DNA from: Hymenobacter radiodurans
GTDB taxonomy: Bacteria > Bacteroidota > Bacteroidia > Cytophagales > Hymenobacteraceae
Length of the DNA stretch: 64,000 bases
Reading direction: 5' to 3'
Assembly: GCF_004355185.1 (NCBI RefSeq)
Contig: NZ_CP037922.1
Coordinates: 4,664,902-4,728,901, forward strand
Shown: positions 27,583 through 34,086 of the stretch, one piece after another
How positions within the stretch are numbered: position 1 is the first letter of the stretch
Layout of the letters: each line of letters begins with the position of its first letter
Made by a program: the position numbers and the translations under genes
The notes under the pieces: generated by a model
What the model was told of the DNA's origin: nothing
What the model saw: only the letters and a program-made list of their open reading frames with translations
Databases searched by the model: none

Positions 27583-28423
27583 TATTTCAAGATTTTACGA
27601 ATGAGGTTAGCTTGCTCAATGAGCTGATGAAAAGCGGGATAATCCTCTTGTTCCAGCACCTCTTTCATGTGCTGGAGTTGGCGCAAATGCTCACTGAGCA
27701 CATCGAGCACGTTGAGGCGGTTTTGGCGGAAAATAGGCACCCACATATCCGGCGAGCTTTTAGCCAGCCGTACCGTCGACTCGAAGCCGCCGCTGGCTAG
27801 GTTAAAGATTTGCTGCTCCTCCTTTTCCTTGTTTAAGACAGTGAGTGCCAGGGCAAAAGAGGTGATGTGAGAGATATGGGAGATGTAGGCCGTGTGCAGA
27901 TCGTGGGCAGCCCCGCCCATGTACACCAGCCGCATCCCAATTCGCTCAAAAATGCCCCCACCCGACTTACGGCGGCCGGGTCGCTGTGCTCCGCGTCGCA
28001 GATTACGACGGCCTTGTCTTGAAACAAGCCCTGGACCGCCGCCTCGGGCCCCGAATACTCGGTACCGGCCATGGGGTGCACCGCCACAAAACGGGCCCGA
28101 CGCGGGTGCTGCGCAACGGCTGTCAGCAGCTTTTGCTTGGTCGATCCTACATCGATAACTATCTGGTGGTCAGCAATTGAATCCAAAACCTGTGGCAGCA
28201 ACGTGAGCATGGCATCCATGGGCACAGCCAGCACAATGAGGTCGGCACGGCTGATGCCAGACGCCAGGTCGACTACCTCATCGACCAGATTCAAGCTCAG
28301 AGCTTTCGTTTGGTTCTCGAAGCTTTGATCTACGCCAATGATATGCATAGCCAAGCCAGCATCTTTGAGGCTCAATGCTAAGGAGCCCCCAATTAAACCA
28401 ATACCTATTATGGTGACTATCAT
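27582..28423 (-). CDS. tyrA: Prephenate dehydrogenase, one frame break
   Basis: Oxidises prephenate to 4-hydroxyphenylpyruvate, the Tyr branch. ATG 28423 gives MIVTIIGIGLIGGSLALSLKDAG, a Rossmann NAD site. Further on come DVGSTKQKLL, FVAVHPMAGTEYSGPEAA and, after the break, GGAAHDLHTAYISHISHITSFALA, all TyrA motifs. The frame breaks at the C5 run 27955-27959 (AAATGCCCCCACC); a sixth C gives SRVGGIFERIGMRLVYMGGAAHD and a 280-residue protein. The stop TAA overlaps the ATG of the DAHP synthase gene (TAATG), which supports the repaired frame and tight coupling. Confidence 0.92.
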
Positions 28424-28427
28424 CTTT

Positions 28428-29609
28428 TTATCGAGAAACAGGTGTGGCTTTTCGTGCTGTAACAATGCGTTCTAAGGCAGCCGTCAGCACGCTTTCCGGC
28501 TGGCACAAGCTCACCCGAATGAAGTCGTTGCCGTTGCTGCCAAAAATGCCCCCCGGCGTGATAAATACCTTCGCCTGGTGCAGCAGCTCGTCGCTGAGCG
28601 CGTAGCCATCCGCGTAGCCAGCCGGAATTGCCCCCCAGACGAACAACCCCGTCTGCTGCCGATCAAATTGGCAGCCGATGGTGGTGAGCAGGTTAAACAC
28701 TTGTTCGCGGCGGGCCCGGTAGGTGGCGTTAAGCTGCTCAAACCAATCTGCGCCCAGCCCCAGCGCGACAATAGCGCCGCGCTGCACCGGCAGAAACATG
28801 CCCGAGTCGAGGTTGCTTTTGAAGCGCAGCACCTGTTGCAGCCACTCGGCCCGGCCCACCAGCATACCCACGCGCCAGCCGGCCATATTGTGCGATTTGC
28901 TCAGCGAATTCAACTCTAGCGCCACTTCGCGCGCGCCCGGCACAGCCAGCAAACTCTGCGGGTTGTCGTTGAGAATGAAGCTATACGGGTTGTCATGCAC
29001 CAGCAGAATATTATGCTGCTGCGCGAAGGAAACGAGGCGGGCCAGAAACTCCATATCGGCGGGGGCACCGGTGGGCATGTGCGGGTAGTTGAGCCACATG
29101 AGCTTCACCCGACTCAGGTCGCGCTGGGCCAGGGCGTCGAGGTCGGGCTGCCAGTTGGTGGCAGCCGTCAGATCGTAGTCGACGGGCTTGGCGCCGCTGA
29201 GCTGGGCGGCGGCGCGGTACGCGGGGTAGCCCGGATTGGGAATCAGAACCTCGTCGCCGGCTTGCAAAAACGTCATGCTGATGTGCATAATACCCTCTTT
29301 TGAGCCCAGCAAGGGCAGGATTTCATTAGCTGGGTTTAGCTCCACCCGATACGCCCGCTGGTACCACTCAGCCATAGCCTGCCGCAGAGCCGGGCTACCC
29401 TGGTAGCCTTGGTAGGCGTGGGTATTCGGCTGCTCGGCCGTGGTGCTCAAGGTCTCAATTACGCTGGGGTGCGGCGGCAAATCGGGGCTGCCAATACCTA
29501 GGTTGATGACGGCGGCACCCGCCTGATTCATGGCCTCAATTTCGCGCAGCTTCTGGGAGAAATAGTACTCGCCCGTATGCTGAAGGCGGTCGGCGGTGGA
29601 GATGTTCAT
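28428..29609 (-). CDS. PLP-dependent aminotransferase, class I/II (aromatic operon)
   Basis: 393 residues of fold-type I aminotransferase. INLGIGSPDLPPHPSV at the N terminus, AYQGYQGSPALRQAMAEWY, VLIPNPGYPAYRAAA, a Tyr/Asn pair in WLNYPHMPTGAPA, and the PLP lysine in LELNSLSKSHNMAGWRVGM. Placed between pheA and tyrA, it probably converts phenylpyruvate and hydroxyphenylpyruvate to Phe and Tyr; similar proteins are often labelled LL-DAP or aspartate aminotransferases. Five bases separate its stop from the tyrA ATG. Confidence 0.92.
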   Translation of the reverse strand: MNISTADRLQHTGEYYFSQKLREIEAMNQAGAAVINLGIGSPDLPPHPSVIETLSTTAEQPNTHAYQGYQGSPALRQAMAEWYQRAYRVELNPANEILPLLGSKEGIMHISMTFLQAGDEVLIPNPGYPAYRAAAQLSGAKPVDYDLTAATNWQPDLDALAQRDLSRVKLMWLNYPHMPTGAPADMEFLARLVSFAQQHNILLVHDNPYSFILNDNPQSLLAVPGAREVALELNSLSKSHNMAGWRVGMLVGRAEWLQQVLRFKSNLDSGMFLPVQRGAIVALGLGADWFEQLNATYRARREQVFNLLTTIGCQFDRQQTGLFVWGAIPAGYADGYALSDELLHQAKVFITPGGIFGSNGNDFIRVSLCQPESVLTAALERIVTARKATPVSR

Positions 29610-29626
29610 AGTAGTAGTTACAGATT

Positions 29627-30481
29627 CTAACTAGCGTGTGTTGAGGCTGTTAATTGAGTGTCTCCCCTTTGATAAAGCCCTAGCACGCGTAAATCTTCGG
29701 TGAGCGGCTCTAGGTCTTGGAGTACTTCGTGGAATTGATCGGCGTGGTCGAACTCCAGATCGGCGTGGAAGAAGTATTGCCAGGCGCGGCCGGGCTGGGG
29801 AAACGATTGAAGCTTAGACAGATTCAGGTCGTGGTCGGCAATTTTATTGAGCACCCGCGCCAGCGAGCCTTTGGTGTGGGACGTGTGAAAGTACACCGAT
29901 GCTTTGTTGGCCGTAGCAGGCTGGGGGGCATTTTCGGCGGTGTTGATGATAAGAAAGCGCGTATAATTCTCCGGCACCGACTGGATATCCGCCGCTCCTA
30001 CTTCTAAGTCAAACAGCTCAGCGGCCGCCTGACCAGCTACGGCGGCGATGCCCGTCAGATGGCCTTCGCGAATACGCTGGGCGCTAAGGGCCGTATCCTC
30101 GGTCTCAACCAGCTTCCATTCAGGGTGTTGATTGAGAAAATCGGCGCACTGAAGCAGGGCCATCGGGTGCGAATGCACCTCCCGCAAGTCAGCCAGGGTT
30201 TGGCCGGGCAGCAGCAGCAGATGCTGCCGAATGGGCAAATACACCTCGCCCGTCACTCGTAGCGCCGACTGTTGGAGCAGGTTGTAGTTGGGTAGAATGC
30301 TGCCGGCAATAGAGTTTTCAATGGCCATTACGCCTCCCGTGGCGGTACCGCGAGCCACCTGCCGCACCACCTCTGTAAAGGTCGCGCAGGGCGTCACGGC
30401 AGTTTCGGGCCCGAAGTACTGATGAGCGGCAAGCTGATGAAAGCTCCCGGCGAAACCCTGAATGGCAATGGTAGGCGTCAT
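29627..30481 (-). CDS. pheA: Prephenate dehydratase with C-terminal ACT domain
   Basis: 284 residues from ATG 30481 (MTPTIAIQGFAGSFHQLAA). It decarboxylates and dehydrates prephenate to phenylpyruvate, the Phe branch. Catalytic-domain motifs: GGVMAIENSIAGSI, IRQHLLLLPG and the conserved NYTRFLII. The ACT domain (KASVYFHTSHTKGSLARVLNKIADHDLNLSKLQSFPQPG) should bind Phe for allosteric inhibition. It heads the operon pheA-aminotransferase-tyrA-DAHPS/CM. A longer reading to 30847 runs straight through the leader region and terminators and is rejected. The 310 bp upstream hold a tandem attenuator. Confidence 0.94.
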   Translation of the reverse strand: MTPTIAIQGFAGSFHQLAAHQYFGPETAVTPCATFTEVVRQVARGTATGGVMAIENSIAGSILPNYNLLQQSALRVTGEVYLPIRQHLLLLPGQTLADLREVHSHPMALLQCADFLNQHPEWKLVETEDTALSAQRIREGHLTGIAAVAGQAAAELFDLEVGAADIQSVPENYTRFLIINTAENAPQPATANKASVYFHTSHTKGSLARVLNKIADHDLNLSKLQSFPQPGRAWQYFFHADLEFDHADQFHEVLQDLEPLTEDLRVLGLYQRGDTQLTASTHAS

Positions 30482-30506
30482 GGAATGAGATATGAAATTA
30501 TGGTAT

Positions 30507-30540
30507 AAAAAAGGCCCCCTGGGGTGCAGGGGGCCTTTTT
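30507..30540 (-). terminator. Attenuator 2 terminator, just upstream of pheA
   Basis: On the minus strand the hairpin AGGGGGCC/GGCCCCCT is followed by U6 and ends 26 nt before the pheA ATG. Being inside the 5' leader and after a Phe/Tyr-rich ORF, it is a regulatory terminator. Its 5' arm (30527-30539) is complementary to a segment inside leader ORF 2. Confidence 0.88.
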
Positions 30541-30557
30541 CGTTGCTTCTTTTGAGG

Positions 30558-30638
30558 TTAAGCAGAATAAAAGACTCCCTGTTTCTTCCGGTAGAAGAAA
30601 TAATAGAAGCCGTAATAAAAAGAAGCGGAGAACTGCAT
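30558..30638 (-). CDS. Leader peptide 2 of the Phe/Tyr operon (26 residues)
   Basis: ATG 30638 to TAA 30558. The peptide begins MQFSASFYYGFYYFFYRKKQ and ends GVFYSA. It has 6 Phe and 6 Tyr in 26 residues, ten of them within residues 3-16. Such density of the end products of the operon marks a leader peptide for ribosome-mediated attenuation: when charged Phe- or Tyr-tRNA is scarce the ribosome stalls in the aromatic block. The codons for residues 20-24 contain the antiterminator segment, which would be free during stalling and covered during full translation. A coding function other than regulation is unlikely. Confidence 0.88.
   Translation of the reverse strand: MQFSASFYYGFYYFFYRKKQGVFYSA
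30569..30581 (-). promoter_or_regulatory. Antiterminator segment 2
   Basis: The transcript segment CAGGGAGUCUUUU can pair with AAAAGGCCCCCUG, the 5' arm of the downstream terminator (minus strand of 30527-30539): 11 Watson-Crick pairs, one G.U and one mismatch. It lies in codons 20-24 of leader ORF 2, after the aromatic block. Confidence 0.75.
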
Positions 30639-30660
30639 GATCGAAGAATACTCAGGGAAT

Positions 30661-30695
30661 AAAAAAAGCGCCTTTTCGGAGGTCCGAAGGCGCTT
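30661..30695 (-). terminator. Attenuator 1 terminator, between the two leader ORFs
   Basis: On the minus strand, AAGCGCCT and its complement plus an inner TCGGA/TCCGA stem form a hairpin followed by U7. It lies 36 nt past leader ORF 1 and 22 nt before leader ORF 2. Its 5' arm (30684-30695) is complementary to a segment right after the stop of ORF 1. It could also stop readthrough from the small gene at 30924. Confidence 0.86.
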
Positions 30696-30717
30696 GGTTT
30701 GTCTAGGGTAATGGGGC

Positions 30718-30729
30718 AAGCGGCCTCGG
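30718..30729 (-). promoter_or_regulatory. Antiterminator segment 1
   Basis: The transcript segment CCGAGGCCGCUU can pair with AAGCGCCUUCGG, the 5' arm of terminator 1: 10 Watson-Crick pairs, one G.U and one mismatch out of 12. It starts 2 nt after the stop of leader ORF 1, so a ribosome at the stop would mask it and one stalled upstream would not. Confidence 0.72.
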
Positions 30730-30731
30730 TT

Positions 30732-30791
30732 CTACGCGGTAGCGTAGAAAAAATACGAGGTAAAATAATACTGGGTAGAGGCCGTACGCAT
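30732..30791 (-). CDS. Leader peptide 1 of the Phe/Tyr operon (19 residues)
   Basis: ATG 30791 to TAG 30732, reading MRTASTQYYFTSYFFYATA. It has 4 Tyr and 3 Phe, all between residues 8 and 16. It is followed by its own antiterminator segment and terminator, so it forms a full attenuator upstream of the second. The promoter is not clear: a TACTTTAC immediately before the ATG is too close, and weaker TAnnTTTG-like matches lie 30-60 nt upstream. Expected role: stalling on Tyr/Phe codons lets transcription continue to the second switch. Confidence 0.83.
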   Translation of the reverse strand: MRTASTQYYFTSYFFYATA

Positions 30792-30923
30792 GAGGTAAAG
30801 TAGCCGTTTAGCTGCCCAAATCTGAACAAAGCCAAGCAGGAAAACAAGTTTAGCCTAAATTTTTCTGGTTTTGTTGGTTGGGCATGAGGCGTTTATGGGC
30901 AGTGATTTATGTATGATCCCTTT

Positions 30924-31226
30924 CTATTCCGTTGCCTGCGGATACTTTTTCGCCAACTTTTTGCTTTGTTGCTGCATTCGCTTTTCGCGGCGGGCAGCTT
31001 GCTTGGGGGCTTCAATCGCTTCAAGTGCCCGAATATCAGCGCACTGCGCGGCGGTGGGCAGCCACCAGGGCAGTTGTACCGCAGTTCGGGCTTGCACTGG
31101 TTCAGAAGCAGCGGTGAGCGTATCGGCCGGAGCTTGGATTGCGGCCGGAGTTGGTGAAGTCGTTTGGGCAGCGGCTGGCAAGGCAATGAGTAAGCTGGCA
31201 ACGAAGAACAGAAAGTGGTGGCGCAT
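30924..31226 (-). CDS. Small exported hypothetical protein
   Basis: 100 residues. A clear signal peptide (FLFFVASLLIALPAAAQ) is followed by a Thr/Ala/Pro-rich region and a basic C-terminal helix (PKQAARREKRMQQQSKKLAKKY). It contains one Cys (AAQCADIRAL). No family recognised. It is the gene before the pheA leader on the same strand, with no separate terminator in the 130 bp between. Confidence 0.6.
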   Translation of the reverse strand: MRHHFLFFVASLLIALPAAAQTTSPTPAAIQAPADTLTAASEPVQARTAVQLPWWLPTAAQCADIRALEAIEAPKQAARREKRMQQQSKKLAKKYPQATE

Positions 31227-31390
31227 CAGGCAAGTAGTTGGGTAGAACAGTTATTCTGATGCCCATTGAGCTGTAATTCCACACGGCGCAGTGGAAATAA
31301 GTTGATGCGTTGACGCACCGGCCGCTTAAACGCGGAATTTTGCCCCCCAGGCCGTAGCTTCCCGATTCATTTGCTGGTCGTTTCGCCTGT

Positions 31391-32017
31391 ATGTTTTTTA
31401 ACCGCCGTCGTCCTGAGTTGCCCGCCGCGCTATCCGATGCGGAGTTGCTGGTGCGCTACCGGCAGCACGGCGACGTGGCCGATGTAGGCACGTTGTATGA
31501 GCGACATATGGTGACCGTGCTAGCCATTTGCCGGCGCTACCTGCGCGACGAGGACGACGCGAAAGACGCGGTGATGCAGCTGTTTGAAAAGCTGGTGGAA
31601 AGCTTGCGGCGGCACGAGGTCGAACATTTTCCGGCCTGGCTGCATACCACGGCCCGCAACCATTGCCTCATGATTTTGCGAGCCCGGCAGCGCGCCGGCC
31701 CCGACGGTGGCGCGCTCGTGCTGCACTTTCCCGATGCAGCCGGTATGGAATCGGCGGTGGCCGCGCATCTACCTGCTGATGACCCCGACGAAGCCGCTTT
31801 GACCGAAGAACGCCTGCAAGCCCTGGAACTCGCCTTGGCCGAACTACCGCCCGGTCAGCGACGATGTCTGGAACTGTTTTACCTCGAAAAGCAGTGTTAT
31901 CGTACCATTTCCACTATCACCGGGTTTGAGTTGGGCTTAGTAAAAAGTCATCTGCAAAACGGCAAGCGCAACCTCAAACGTTACTTAGAGTCTACTTCTC
32001 CCGATGCGGCCCACTGA
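31391..32017 (+). CDS. ECF RNA polymerase sigma factor
   Basis: 208 residues. Region 2 is clear: DAELLVRYRQHGDVADVGTLYERH, YLRDEDDAKDAVMQLFEKL and HFPAWLHTTARNHCLMILR. Region 4 follows: ALAELPPGQRRCLELFYLEKQCYRTISTITGFELGLVKSHLQNGKRNLKRYL. The gene for a zinc-finger anti-sigma/TonB protein overlaps its 3' end by 14 nt, the standard sigma/anti-sigma arrangement. Confidence 0.93.
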   Translation: MFFNRRRPELPAALSDAELLVRYRQHGDVADVGTLYERHMVTVLAICRRYLRDEDDAKDAVMQLFEKLVESLRRHEVEHFPAWLHTTARNHCLMILRARQRAGPDGGALVLHFPDAAGMESAVAAHLPADDPDEAALTEERLQALELALAELPPGQRRCLELFYLEKQCYRTISTITGFELGLVKSHLQNGKRNLKRYLESTSPDAAH

Positions 32018-33468
32018 TCAGTTACCTTCTCCACTCCCGTCTGCCGAACCCGGTGGGCACCTGCCCGTGGCCTTGCTACGGCAGTACGTGGCCGGTACGC
32101 TCGCGCCCGCCGATCAGCACCGCGTGGAGGCGCATACTCTTGATTGTGAGCGTTGTGCAGAAGTATTAGAAGGGTTGGAAATGACCGACGCTACTACTAC
32201 CGACCATAGCTTGGCCGACCTGCAAAGCCGTCTGAGCACCCGCGTAGCACAGGATACCGGCCGCAAAACAGCCGCAGATTGGCCCTGGCTGCAAATGGCC
32301 GGCGCATTATTGTTGCTCATCGCTAGCCTTGTCGGCTGGCGTCTCAATCAAGCAAAGACCGAAGCGCAGTCGGAGCCGGTAGCGGCGATGATGCGCCGGG
32401 AGGAGGCAGCATCGTCGCAACAGGAAGCAGCGCCGCTAGTCGCATCCAAGCCTGAGTTGGAGGCAATGAAATCAACGCCAATGCCAGCAGAAATAGCAGC
32501 GGCTGATGTGGCTCAATCCGATGCGGCTCGGCCGACGCCGCCGCGCGCTCCGGCTTCCGCTCGGACAAAAGCAATTGCGCGGACAAGCCCGACTCGCATT
32601 GCTAAACCCGTCAATGCTGGCATAGCAGCGGTCAGGACTCAAGATGCTGCTATGGATGCTATGAAGGATAAAGCAGTCCCCGACAGCGCTTCTACGCCAA
32701 ACCTAGTCGCAGTGAGTGAAGCCCCGGCAGTAGCTACGGCTCCTCTCCCACCTGACCGGGCCCGCACAGCGCTTGCGCGCTCGGCCGCGGGCACTGCCAT
32801 CGACTCAGGTAAACAAGTGGCCAAAATGCCCCCAGCAGTGATGCGCGGTCTTTGGCCAGCAGCGGCGCGGCAGCCGCCGGTATGAGTTTGGTTCGAGGCC
32901 GTATTACTGATCAAACTTCCGGTGCGGGGCTGCCCGGCGTAACGGTGCTGGTGAAAGGCACCCAACAGGGCGTAAGCACGCAGGCCGACGGTTCTTTCGC
33001 GCTGCCCGTAGCCGATACTCAATCGACTTTGGTAATTGCCTCCATCGGCTACGAGCGCAAGGAATATAAGCTGACCAATCCAAGCGCGCCGCTCGCGCTG
33101 GCCCTCGCCCCAGACACCCGGAGCCTCAGCGAAGTAGTAGTGACGCGCAAAGGCAAAATGCCTACTCCGCCCGCTGTTGGCCCTGCCCCGGCCGGCGGGC
33201 TGCCTGCTTTCCACGAGTATTTGAAAAAAGAGCTGGAATATCCCGACAAGGCGCTGCGTGATCGTACCCAGGGAACGGTGAAGCTACGATTTACGGTAAC
33301 CGCCACTGGTACTATCGAGGACTTGAAAGTAGTAAGCGGCCTCAGCAAAGAGTGCGACGAAGAAGCTATGCGGCTGGTGCGCGAAGGACCAGCCTGGTTT
33401 CCGGGCATTATCGGGGGCGGCGCACGGCCCAGCAAGTGCGCATCTCCGTGCCGTTTCGTATTCAGTAG
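32004..33468 (+). CDS. Anti-sigma / carboxypeptidase-D-like / TonB mosaic membrane protein, two frame breaks
   Basis: The N terminus has a zinc-type anti-sigma motif (HRVEAHTLDCERCAEVLEGLE, HxxxCxxC) that should hold the overlapping upstream sigma factor. One membrane helix follows (WLQMAGALLLLIASLVGW), then a long Ala/Pro-rich periplasmic stretch. Next come a CarboxypepD_reg-like domain (SLVRGRITDQTSGAGLPGVTVLVKGTQQGVST) and a TonB C-terminal domain (FHEYLKKELEYPDKALRDRTQGTVKLRFTV). Frame breaks occur at 32829-32833 (C5) and 33413-33417 (G5). A sixth base in each restores one frame ending TAQQVRISVPFRIQ at 33468. About 488 residues. Confidence 0.84.
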
Positions 33469-33477
33469 CTTAGGTAA

Positions 33478-33536
33478 TTTCAGTCATCAAAAAAGCCCCC
33501 CAGAGTAGCTCTAGGGGGCTTTTTTTGATGACTGAA
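33478..33536. terminator. Bidirectional terminator with an extended stem
   Basis: TTCAGTCATC extends the A6-GCCCCC core; the whole right arm complements it apart from one extra C and one mismatch near the loop. It separates the convergent mosaic gene and dodecin gene. Confidence 0.87.
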
Positions 33537-33542
33537 AAACAT

Positions 33543-33926
33543 CTAGCCGCTGTAGCCGCCGCCGCTTTCGGCGGTGGTAGCGCTGCCGCCGGGCTCTACT
33601 TGGCGGGGCAGGTCGGGCTGGGTTTTCATTTCTACTTGACTATAATCGGGAGTGCCACCACCCGTTCCGGGAGTTTCGGCTTGCTCGGTTTCGGCGCTAC
33701 CTACGGCGCCCGCATTCCACTTGTGCATCACCTCGAAGGTAATTTTGGCCGTGATGCGGTACTCCACAATCCGGTTGTCCTGCACTTTGCAGCTTTGATC
33801 TTTAATATAGATGGAGCGGATGCCCTTAAGTGTGGTGCTGGCTTCGGTGAGGGCACGCTGGAGAGCGTCTTCAAAGCTTTTGTCGGAGCTGGCCAGTACT
33901 TCAATTACTTTTTTGATGCTACTCAT
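33543..33926 (-). CDS. Dodecin-family protein with a C-terminal extension
   Basis: About 127 residues from ATG 33926 (MSSIKKVIEVLASSDKSFEDALQRALTEAS). Residues 1-70 match dodecin, a small flavin-binding dodecamer (TLKGIRSIYIKDQSCKVQDNRIVEYRITAKITFEV). Normal dodecins end there at 65-75 residues. This one continues for about 55 residues rich in Gly, Thr, Glu and Pro with no visible fold (GSAETEQAETPGTGGGTP). The extension would sit on the outside of the shell. Flavin storage is the family role. Confidence 0.85.
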   Translation of the reverse strand: MSSIKKVIEVLASSDKSFEDALQRALTEASTTLKGIRSIYIKDQSCKVQDNRIVEYRITAKITFEVMHKWNAGAVGSAETEQAETPGTGGGTPDYSQVEMKTQPDLPRQVEPGGSATTAESGGGYSG

Positions 33927-34086
33927 AGCTTGGGGCGTTTGGAGGTGGAAAAGAGCGCTTACGGTCATCGGGCAACCGGGTAGCGTTATACGCGGCCACA
34001 GCTAAAAAGGGTGGCATTGGCAAAGTTTGTGACTTAGTGTTTCTTTGCTCATTCCTATATAGTGCTCCTCCCTCATTCTCGTGCGA

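Noticed and set aside
30482..30847. A long N-terminal extension of pheA reading through the upstream region
   Set aside because: It runs through two intrinsic terminators and two shorter Phe/Tyr-rich ORFs in another frame, and the family starts at the ATG at 30481.
31340..31360. Reading the many GCCCCCC sites as binding sites of one regulator
   Set aside because: They occur inside genes on both strands and in terminator stems without consistent spacing to promoters, so a simple operator role is unlikely.
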